A stretch of DNA of 7,923 nucleotides from Deltaproteobacteria bacterium. GTDB taxonomy: Bacteria; Desulfobacterota; Desulfovibrionia; Desulfovibrionales; Desulfovibrionaceae. Location: NCBI GenBank assembly GCA_031280335.1, contig JAITGZ010000265.1:1-7923 (forward strand). Direction: 5' to 3'. Of this stretch, positions 1 to 5,990 are shown one piece after another (within the stretch, counting starts at the first letter, position 1; each line of letters starts with the position of its first letter). The notes below the pieces were generated by a model, which ran no database searches, had not been told where the DNA came from, and was given only the letters and a program-made list of their open reading frames with translations. The translations under genes and the position numbers were made by a program.

Positions 1-77
1 TGGACTTTAGTCCGGTCTACTCGTGGGTCTGGCAATTCCCGAAAAATCATGAGCGCTATTTTTTGAGGTGTTTTCAT
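1..77 (-). CDS. Transposase N-terminus, ISAs1-like (partial, runs off the window)
   Basis: Reading the minus strand from the ATG at 75-77 gives an open frame of 25 complete codons to the window edge. It contains FRELPDPRVDRTKV, and the next codon begins CA (His or Gln). A Leu-x-Asp-Pro-Arg-x-x-Arg motif followed by a probable His is the N-terminal signature of ISAs1 / H-repeat-type transposases (DDE_Tnp_1-associated domain), which move an insertion sequence by DDE chemistry. The catalytic part lies outside the window. An AGGAGG stands only one base before the ATG, closer than usual for a Shine-Dalgarno. The next in-frame ATG (48-50) has no better site, so the exact start is uncertain. The frame begins 11 bases past the amidohydrolase stop. 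The family call rests on one short motif. Confidence 0.62.
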   Translation of the reverse strand, partial: MKTPQKIALMIFRELPDPRVDRTKV

Positions 78-117
78 GCCTCCTGTTTATAGACTTTTTT
101 TAGATGCGTCAGCCCTG
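1..117 (-). mobile_element. Probable end of an ISAs1-like insertion sequence (boundary inferred)
   Basis: If the frame at 1-77 is a transposase, the element's outer end must lie just upstream of it, at higher coordinates. That space is taken by the 3' end of the amidohydrolase gene. A plausible terminus is the minus-strand CAGGGCTGACGCATC (103-117), followed by an A-rich run and then AGGAGG and the ATG, a layout common at insertion-sequence ends. The matching terminal repeat and any target duplication are outside the window, so the boundary at 117 is a guess. Confidence 0.33.
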
Positions 118-1808
118 GCGGGAAAGAACGCCTTATCCTCATCAGCGCAAAGCCGCTCCGGGCCGAAGATTGCGCCACCCAGCACCGTCAGCTCCACCCG
201 CGTGTCTTTAATTTTGTCTTCCGGACAGGACAGCGGGTTCTGGCTCAGCACGGCAAAATCCGCCAGTTTTCCAGCGCGGAGCGAGCCTTTGCGCGCCTCG
301 CCAAACTCCGACCAGGCCGCCCACAGGGTGTAGGACTTAAGGGCTTCCTCCCGGCTTAACTTGTGTTCCGGGTACCACCCGCAGGCCGGATGTCCGTCAA
401 GGCGGGCCCGCGTTACGGCCGCCTGCATACCCACAAAAGGGTCAGCGGTCTGCACCGGGCAATCCGAACCATTGACCACCAATCCGCCGTCCGCCAAAAA
501 TTCACGCCAGGCATAGGCGCGCCGGACAAGTTCAGCGCCAAGGCGCTCTTCGGCCATACCCAAATCGGAAATCAGCCCCACAGTCTGGATGGACGGGATT
601 ACTCCCAAAGCGCGCAGCGTTTCCATATCCTCTCTGGAGATCACCTGCACATGCTCAATGCGCCAGCGGCGATCCCCCGGTTCAGGCCCCAGCGCCGTGC
701 GCATGGCCTGAATGGTCTGGCGCGCCGCCGCATCACCAATGGCATGTACCGCCACAGCCAGATCATATTCCCAGGCCAGACGCATGAGGCTTCGCATCTG
801 TTCGTCCGTATAAAAATGCTCCCCCCTGTGTCCGGGGCGATCCGCATAATCCCCCAACAGCCAGGCGCTGCGCGAACCCAATGACCCGTCAGCCATGATT
901 TTTATCCCGGAGATGGAAAGACGCTCCCCGTACAGCCCCTGGGCCTTCAAAGCGCCGGCGCTGCGGCAGGTCTCCTCATGCCTTTCAAAAACAGGCAGCA
1001 TGGCCCTGATCCTCAAACGCAGCTCGCCGCTGTCCATCGTCTGGTGCAGCAGCTCCAAATCCGGCGGGAAACAAGCCGCGTCCATGACCGAGGTCAAACC
1101 GTAACCCACAAACTCCGCCTGCGCCCGCAGTATGGCCGCGCGCCTTTCTTCCGTGCTTACAGGCGGTATAAAGCGGCGCAGCAGCCGCGCGGCCGCGCCC
1201 ACCAAAACTCCGCGCACCCGGCCCAGAGCGTCCCTCATGATCTCGCCGCCGGGCGGCGAAAGGCTCGCCTCATGGATGCCCGCAGTCTCCAAAGCCCTGG
1301 AATTGACCCACACGGAATGCTTATCCATACGATCCAGCGCCGTGGGGTGGAACGGAGCCGCCTTGTCCAGCTCTTCCTTACCCGGCCAATCCCTGCGCGC
1401 CCATTCCTCCTGGTTCCAGCCATGCCCCAATATCCACTGCCCCCTGGGCCGTAAGCCGGCCTCGCGCCGCACCAGATCCAATATCTCTTCCCTGGATTTG
1501 CCGAACAAATCCAAACCGGCCAGGCGCAGCCCCTCGCTTGCCGCATGGGCGTGCCCGTCAATCATGCCGGGTATGACCGTCAAACCCCGCAAATCCAACT
1601 GCCAAGCCTCGGACGAAAGCATACGCGCAGCCAGTTCACGGTCAAAACCCGCATAAAGCAGCTCCTGCCCCCTGCAGGCCAACACGGACGCCCTGGGCGC
1701 ATCCGCCTCCAGGGTGTGGATGTCACCGTTAAAACAAAGCAGTTCCGCCGGTTCGGCCTTAAGGACAAAAGCCGGGGCTGCGGAAGGAACACACAAATTC
1801 AAGCCCAT
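87..1808 (-). CDS. YtcJ-like metal-dependent amidohydrolase (amidohydrolase family 3)
   Basis: A complete 573-residue protein, near the usual family length of about 530-560. Visible metal-site motifs of the amidohydrolase superfamily are GMIDGHAHA (His86, His88), VAVHAIGD (His355), RIEHVQ (His386) and NGSDCPV (Asp449). The YtcJ-type stretch IKIMADGSLGSR (about 302-313) and HGWNQEEW (about 129-136) place it in family 3, whose few characterised members hydrolyse N-substituted formamides or related amides. The true substrate cannot be read from sequence. No clear signal peptide is seen, so it is probably cytoplasmic. The ATG at 1806-1808 has only a weak AGG ten bases upstream, and about 15 residues precede the usual family start, so the true start could be slightly internal. 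The conserved C-terminal part ends near residue 550. The last 20 or so residues are polar and may be encoded by the end of the neighbouring insertion sequence. A 120-bp gap separates it from holA, so it may have its own promoter. Confidence 0.9.
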   Translation of the reverse strand: MGLNLCVPSAAPAFVLKAEPAELLCFNGDIHTLEADAPRASVLACRGQELLYAGFDRELAARMLSSEAWQLDLRGLTVIPGMIDGHAHAASEGLRLAGLDLFGKSREEILDLVRREAGLRPRGQWILGHGWNQEEWARRDWPGKEELDKAAPFHPTALDRMDKHSVWVNSRALETAGIHEASLSPPGGEIMRDALGRVRGVLVGAAARLLRRFIPPVSTEERRAAILRAQAEFVGYGLTSVMDAACFPPDLELLHQTMDSGELRLRIRAMLPVFERHEETCRSAGALKAQGLYGERLSISGIKIMADGSLGSRSAWLLGDYADRPGHRGEHFYTDEQMRSLMRLAWEYDLAVAVHAIGDAAARQTIQAMRTALGPEPGDRRWRIEHVQVISREDMETLRALGVIPSIQTVGLISDLGMAEERLGAELVRRAYAWREFLADGGLVVNGSDCPVQTADPFVGMQAAVTRARLDGHPACGWYPEHKLSREEALKSYTLWAAWSEFGEARKGSLRAGKLADFAVLSQNPLSCPEDKIKDTRVELTVLGGAIFGPERLCADEDKAFFPARADASKKSL

Positions 1809-1850
1809 ATAAAAAATACCTGTTTTTAAAACATGTTAAGACATTTCACG

Positions 1851-1866
1851 AAGGGGTTAACCCCTT
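1851..1866. promoter_or_regulatory. Perfect 16-bp palindrome (AAGGGGTTAACCCCTT)
   Basis: AAGGGGTTAACCCCTT is exactly self-complementary. It lies between holA and the amidohydrolase gene, about 40 bp before the amidohydrolase ATG. As RNA it could form a six-pair stem with a UUAA loop, but no run of U follows on either strand, so it is a poor intrinsic terminator. Its position would suit a dimeric repressor or activator acting on the amidohydrolase gene. No regulator can be named. Confidence 0.4.
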
Positions 1867-1884
1867 TGGGAACCCATTCAAGTC

Positions 1885-1904
1885 GCTGAATTGCGCATTT
1901 CAGC
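1885..1904. promoter_or_regulatory. Near-perfect 20-bp palindrome (GCTGAA-N8-TTCAGC)
   Basis: GCTGAATTGCGCATTTCAGC has six-base arms (GCTGAA/TTCAGC) around an inner TGCGCA that is itself self-complementary. Only the two T positions flanking the core break the symmetry. It starts about 25 bp past the holA stop and lies 18 bp from the other palindrome. It could be an operator, or a hairpin at the 3' end of the holA transcript. No U-tract follows, so termination is not supported. Confidence 0.35.
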
Positions 1905-1928
1905 TTAAGGGCGATATTGCCTGCGGCG

Positions 1929-2903
1929 TTATAATTTTTTTCTGTTAAAAAGGCGAAATAGTTCGGCCAGCAGGAATTCGAAGGCTTGTTTGGGGTCGCG
2001 TTCTCCGCTTTTTACGCCTTTATCCGCCTGCAGGGCCAGATCCCAAATGCGGGCCAGGGTGCCGCGGCCCAGGCTCAGGGCCAAATTTTTTTTGGATTCC
2101 AGCACATAGGGGGACAGGTTGACCGGTTCATCGGCCAGAAGCTGCCATAACTGGCGCGCCTCGCGCAGGAGCAGGCCCAAAAAACCGAACAGGCCGGCGT
2201 CTTGGGGGTTGAGGCTGTCTTTATGGAATTTGAGCCAGATTTGTTCCGGCTGTCGTCCGTGCTGCAGGCCGCGCAGAAAGGCGAAAACATCCATTTCAGG
2301 TTCTTGCGCCAGCATTTGCATGGCCTGGGGCGAGGGGCGTCCTTGGGGGTCGGAGGCAAGAGCGAGTTTTTCCATTTCCAGGCGTATAGGTCCCGCTTCC
2401 TGGGGCAGGGCGCGTGTGAGTTGTTCCATTTGTTCCCGGCTCGGGCGCAGGCCGAGGGCAGCGGCTTCTTTTTGGATGAAGGCGGCTTTGGCGCGCACGT
2501 CCAGGGGGGGGATTTCTTTGTACCAGCCCTTTTCTTTGGCAAAAAGGCAGCATTGCAGGCGGGTCAGGGCCGCCGGTATTTTGGCCCGTCCTTTTTCAAA
2601 TTCGGTTTCCAGGCAGATGAAAGGCCAAATTTGTGTGTTTACCCGGCCCAGGGCGGCGGAGATTTTTTTGAGATCTTCCAGGAGCAGGTTCTGCGCCCGG
2701 CGCAAAACCACGGCCCGGGGACGCTGAAAAAGGTCTTGCTGGGTGAGGGCTTCCCAAAAGCTGTTGTCCAGGGGGTCGTCCCCCCAGAACAGGCGTATGT
2801 GCCAGTTTATTTGCGTGGCGGCCAATTGCCCGTGGATGAACTCCATGAGCAGGACTGGGTCGGAGGCGGCGCACAGGTTGAAGGAAGCTCTTTTGCCCGG
2901 CAT
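1929..2903 (-). CDS. holA: DNA polymerase III, delta subunit
   Basis: A 324-residue protein, near the usual 330-345 for the delta subunit. Delta is the clamp-loader component that opens the beta sliding clamp during replication. The N-terminal part has the pattern RLFWGDDPLDNSFWEAL (about 37-53), then QQDLFQRPRAVVLRRA (about 55-70). Leu58-Phe59 match the Leu-Phe pair with which delta grips the clamp. A helical C-terminal domain follows, including FAFLRGLQHG and LFGFLGLLLREARQLW, typical of the collar-domain end of HolA. I chose the ATG at 2901-2903, although the frame is open to 3074. The longer version would run 158 bases into lptE, whereas this ATG has AAGGGA (2912-2917) eight bases upstream. 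It starts 13 bases after the lptE stop, which suggests coupled translation. The family diverges fast, so the call rests on fold pattern and on its place after leuS-lptE. Confidence 0.85.
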   Translation of the reverse strand: MPGKRASFNLCAASDPVLLMEFIHGQLAATQINWHIRLFWGDDPLDNSFWEALTQQDLFQRPRAVVLRRAQNLLLEDLKKISAALGRVNTQIWPFICLETEFEKGRAKIPAALTRLQCCLFAKEKGWYKEIPPLDVRAKAAFIQKEAAALGLRPSREQMEQLTRALPQEAGPIRLEMEKLALASDPQGRPSPQAMQMLAQEPEMDVFAFLRGLQHGRQPEQIWLKFHKDSLNPQDAGLFGFLGLLLREARQLWQLLADEPVNLSPYVLESKKNLALSLGRGTLARIWDLALQADKGVKSGERDPKQAFEFLLAELFRLFNRKKL

Positions 2904-2911
2904 GGGGGTAA

Positions 2912-2917
2912 TCCCTT
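2912..2917 (-). promoter_or_regulatory. Ribosome binding site that sets the holA start
   Basis: The minus strand reads AAGGGA, eight bases before the ATG at 2901-2903. Its first base overlaps the lptE stop codon (2917-2919), so ribosomes ending lptE are placed to start holA. This supports the shorter holA start over the open frame that extends into lptE. Confidence 0.55.
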
Positions 2918-3456
2918 CAGAAGGCGCGGCGCATGTTGCCGGCAAGGATGCGCGCGGCCTGTTTGAAGAGCAGGTCAGCCGCGCTTTCTTCCGCATCGGT
3001 TTCAAAGGTGTTGGAATAGTCTGCGCGGGTACGCCAAACTTCGGCATTATCTCCAGCGCGGTGAATGATGGCAATAACGCTCACGCTGCCGGTGTAGAGC
3101 AGATTGGCGTCGGCGCTGCTCTTGACCGCTCCGCGCATGGTGAATTGCTCCACGCGCAGATACAGGGCGAAATCCGCCGGGGCGTCCTCCTTCCAGACCG
3201 CCAGGTTGCGGGCGGCCATTTCTTCACGCAGGGACGAGCGCAGAATGTGGGACACCCAGGGCAAGACCGTGGGTTGTTCCAGACCGGCCACATATATGGT
3301 GGCGCTGCCATCGCCCAGCACGGAGGGAGCGCCTCCGGCCAAGTTGTAGCCGCAGCCGGAAAGGACAAGGCAGAGCAAGGCAATAAATGGGGTTTGGGGC
3401 GATAGCCTCAAAAATGCGCACCGAATGAAGGCAGGGCTTTCAGGCCAGGACCACAT
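2917..3456 (-). CDS. lptE: LPS-assembly lipoprotein LptE
   Basis: A 179-residue lipoprotein. In known systems LptE plugs the LptD beta-barrel in the outer membrane and helps insert lipopolysaccharide. The N-terminus has a hydrophobic stretch (about 24-33) ending in the lipobox LSGC, with Cys35 as the lipidated residue, followed by GYNLAGG. The GCGY-x-L start of the mature protein is the hallmark of LptE. The mature part has the short alternating strands expected, such as TIYVAGL and FALYLRVEQFTMRG. The ATG at 3454-3456 lies inside the end of leuS (17-bp overlap) and has a weak GGAAAA upstream. It gives a rather long leader of 34 residues. A TTG at 3409-3411 would give a tighter signal peptide but shows no ribosome site. 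The gene after it is holA, a pairing seen in many proteobacteria. Confidence 0.88.
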   Translation of the reverse strand: MWSWPESPAFIRCAFLRLSPQTPFIALLCLVLSGCGYNLAGGAPSVLGDGSATIYVAGLEQPTVLPWVSHILRSSLREEMAARNLAVWKEDAPADFALYLRVEQFTMRGAVKSSADANLLYTGSVSVIAIIHRAGDNAEVWRTRADYSNTFETDAEESAADLLFKQAARILAGNMRRAF

Positions 3457-5947
3457 TGATTAGTTTTCCGGGTACATGGAGTATTTTTTTGATTTCATGA
3501 CCGGCAAGGTATTTTTTGACCTGTTCATGGTCCAGGGCGGCGGCTTCCGCAGCGGCAGCGGAGACATCGGCGGGCAGTTCAAGGCGGGCGCGCAGCTTGC
3601 CGTTGATTTGCACCACAACGGTAATTTGGTCGCGCAGCAGGGCTTCGGGCCGGTAAAGCGGCCAGGGCTGTTCCCCGGCACGGCCGGCAAAGCCCAGCCG
3701 CTGCCACAGTTCTTCGCTCAGGTGGGGGACAAAGGGGGCGAGCAGGGTAAGCAGGGTGGCGGTGGCCGAGGCCAGGGCGCGTTTACCTGCCGGGCTTTGC
3801 AGCAGTTCATCCCGCGCGGCGGCGAGGTGGTTGCACAGTTCCATGATGGCGGCGATGGCGGTGTTGAATTGGAAATTGCCGCTGATGTCGTCGCCCACTT
3901 TTTTTACAGCGGCATGTTCGCGCAGGGTGGTTTCGCGGATGATGCCGCCATGTTCTGTTTCCGTTCCGGCTGATACCGGCGCGGCCGGCGGGATTTGGCC
4001 TTCCAGGTCGATGCAGAAGCGCCAGACGCGCTGCACGAAGCGAAAGGACCCTTCAATGCCGCTTTCCGTCCAGTCAAAATCCCGTTCCGAGGGGGCGGCA
4101 AAAAGGCAGAACAGGCGCACGGTATCCGCGCCATATTTGGCGATCATCTCCGAGGGGTCGATGGTGTTGCCCTTGGATTTGGACATCTTGATTCCGCGCA
4201 GGCGCACCATGCCTTGGGTGAGCATGTTGCTGAAGGGTTCGCGAAAGCCCTGGATGAAGCCCATGTCCGCCAGGGCTTTGACGAAGAAGCGGGAGTAAAG
4301 CAGGTGCAGAATGGCGTGTTCCACCCCGCCTATGTATTGATCCACGGGCATCCAGTAGCGTACGGCCTCGGGGTCGAAGGGACGGTCAGGCTCGTCCGCG
4401 CAAACGTAACGGAGAAAATACCAGGAGGATTCCACAAAGGTGTCGAAGGTATCGGTTTCGCGCCGGGCTGCTCCGCCGCAGCGGGGGCAGGGGGCCTGAT
4501 AAAAGGAGGCCAGGTCGGGCAGGGGGGACCTGCCGTCCGGGTAAGTCTGCACATCCAGGGGCAGCAGGATGGGCAGGTTTTCTTCCTTTTCAGGCACCAG
4601 GCCGCATTGGGGGCAATAAAGCACTGGGATGGGCGCCCCCCAGTAACGCTGGCGCGAAACGTTCCAGTCGCGCAGCCGCCACTGCACGCTGCGCTTGCCC
4701 AGCGCGCGCTCTTCCAGCCACGCGGCCACTGCGGCCTTGCCCTGTTCATTCTCCAGGCCGTTGTAAGGGCCGGAGTTGATCATGCGCCCAGGGCCGTCGT
4801 AAGCTTCTGTCATGCTCTCAGAGTCAAGGGGAGGGACGCCTTCCGGCTGAATCACCGCCTGAATGGGCAGCCCGTATTTACGGGCGAACTCAAAATCGCG
4901 CTGATCGTGGGCGGGCACGGCCATGACCGCGCCCGTGCCGTAACCGGCCAGCACGAAATTGGCCACCCAGATGGGCACAGGAGCGCCGGTCAGGGGGTTT
5001 TTACAGTAGGCCCCGGTAAAGCGCCCTTCTTTTTCCAAGTCGTCCGGGCCTTTGGCGGAGACCTTGGCCGAAGCGCGCACGGCCAGGGCAAAGGCGCGTG
5101 TTTCTTCCTCTTGCGGCCGCCCGCAGATTAATTGTTCCAGCAGGGGGTGTTCGGCGGATATGCTCATGAAGGTGGCCCCGTACAGGGTGTCCGGCCGGGT
5201 GGAGAAAACGCGGATGCTCCCCTGCCCTGCCATCAAGGGAAAGTCGATTTCCACCCCTTCTGACCTGCCGATCCAGTTGCGCTGCATGGAAAGCACCCGC
5301 TCCGGCCAGCCCCGGCCCAGGGTCTCCAGGTCCGCCAGCAGTTCTTCGGAGTAAGCGCTGATGCGCAGAAACCATTGGGTCAGTTTTTTGGATTCCACCA
5401 CCGAATCGCAGCGCCAGCAGCGCCCTTCCACCACTTGTTCGTTGGCCAGCACGGTGTGGCAGCTGGCGCACCAGTTCTGCGCGGCCTCCTTGCGATAGGC
5501 CAGGTCTTTTTCCAGCAGGCGGAGAAAAAAAAGCTGCTCCCAGCGGTAGTATTCCGGCCGGCAGGTGGCCAGTTCGCGTTCCCAGTCATAGGAGAACCCC
5601 ATGCGGCGTATCTGCTTCTTCATGTTTTCGATATTGGAGAACGTCCAGGCCGCCGGGTGCGCCCCGCTTTTTATGGCCGCGTTTTCCGCCGGCAGGCCGA
5701 AGGCGTCCCAGCCCATGGGGTGCAGCACGTTGAAGCCGCGCATCCGCTGGAAGCGGGCCAGCACATCGCCTATGGAATAATTGCGCACATGCCCCATGTG
5801 GATGTCGCCGGAGGGGTAAGGGAACATCTCCAGGCAGTAAAACTTGGGCTTTTCCGCGCCCGGCCCTTTATGCCCGCTGCGGAAGGTCCGCTCCTTATCC
5901 CATATCTCCTGCCATTTGAGTTCAAGGCTGTGCGGGTCGTACTTCAC
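3440..5947 (-). CDS. leuS: Leucyl-tRNA synthetase
   Basis: A complete 835-residue class I aminoacyl-tRNA synthetase that charges tRNA-Leu with leucine in the cytoplasm. The ATP-binding HIGH motif is HMGH (50-53) within YPSGDIHMGHVRNYSIGD, and KMSKS is exact at 587-591. The CP1 editing domain, which removes mischarged amino acids, shows STRPDT (249-254) and GTGAVMAVPAHDQRDFE, with the conserved Asp at 348. Cysteine pairs CASC/CWRC (160-180) and CPQC/CPRC (445-490) look like zinc knuckles. The C-terminus has the usual anticodon-binding helices and a small end domain with VVVQINGKLRARLELP. The start is GTG at 5945-5947, preceded by AAGGAA five bases upstream; the next residues KYDPHSLELKWQEIWD match the family start. 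It follows pnp by 43 bp and overlaps lptE by 17 bp. All key residues are intact. Confidence 0.98.
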   Translation of the reverse strand: MKYDPHSLELKWQEIWDKERTFRSGHKGPGAEKPKFYCLEMFPYPSGDIHMGHVRNYSIGDVLARFQRMRGFNVLHPMGWDAFGLPAENAAIKSGAHPAAWTFSNIENMKKQIRRMGFSYDWERELATCRPEYYRWEQLFFLRLLEKDLAYRKEAAQNWCASCHTVLANEQVVEGRCWRCDSVVESKKLTQWFLRISAYSEELLADLETLGRGWPERVLSMQRNWIGRSEGVEIDFPLMAGQGSIRVFSTRPDTLYGATFMSISAEHPLLEQLICGRPQEEETRAFALAVRASAKVSAKGPDDLEKEGRFTGAYCKNPLTGAPVPIWVANFVLAGYGTGAVMAVPAHDQRDFEFARKYGLPIQAVIQPEGVPPLDSESMTEAYDGPGRMINSGPYNGLENEQGKAAVAAWLEERALGKRSVQWRLRDWNVSRQRYWGAPIPVLYCPQCGLVPEKEENLPILLPLDVQTYPDGRSPLPDLASFYQAPCPRCGGAARRETDTFDTFVESSWYFLRYVCADEPDRPFDPEAVRYWMPVDQYIGGVEHAILHLLYSRFFVKALADMGFIQGFREPFSNMLTQGMVRLRGIKMSKSKGNTIDPSEMIAKYGADTVRLFCLFAAPSERDFDWTESGIEGSFRFVQRVWRFCIDLEGQIPPAAPVSAGTETEHGGIIRETTLREHAAVKKVGDDISGNFQFNTAIAAIMELCNHLAAARDELLQSPAGKRALASATATLLTLLAPFVPHLSEELWQRLGFAGRAGEQPWPLYRPEALLRDQITVVVQINGKLRARLELPADVSAAAAEAAALDHEQVKKYLAGHEIKKILHVPGKLINVVLA

Positions 5948-5952
5948 GCTGC

Positions 5953-5958
5953 TTCCTT
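5953..5958 (-). promoter_or_regulatory. Ribosome binding site for the leuS GTG start
   Basis: The minus strand reads AAGGAA followed by five bases and then GTG (5945-5947). No ATG competes nearby, so this site fixes the non-ATG start. It lies in the 43-bp pnp-leuS spacer, which shows no terminator-like hairpin, so readthrough from pnp is plausible. Confidence 0.6.
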
Positions 5959-5990
5959 TTCAAAGTTTAAATGCTCTACCTGGCCGCACC

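Noticed and set aside
1809..1850. A possible promoter before the amidohydrolase gene (TTAACA, 15 bp, TATTTT on the minus strand)
   Set aside because: The spacing is short and transcription would begin at about the ATG itself. In such an AT-rich stretch the match is weak evidence.
1851..1866. Intrinsic terminator for holA
   Set aside because: The stem is plausible but no U-tract follows on the minus strand.
2202..2966. A 254-codon plus-strand frame opposite holA and the end of lptE
   Set aside because: It crosses the boundary between two supported genes and has no recognisable protein pattern.
2904..3074. A longer holA start at 3074
   Set aside because: The added 57 residues overlap lptE and do not resemble a HolA N-terminus, and the ATG at 2901-2903 has a suitable ribosome site.
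3995..5131. A 378-codon open frame on the plus strand opposite leuS
   Set aside because: Shadow of leuS. It shows no domain and no ribosome site, and its composition reflects the complement of leuS.
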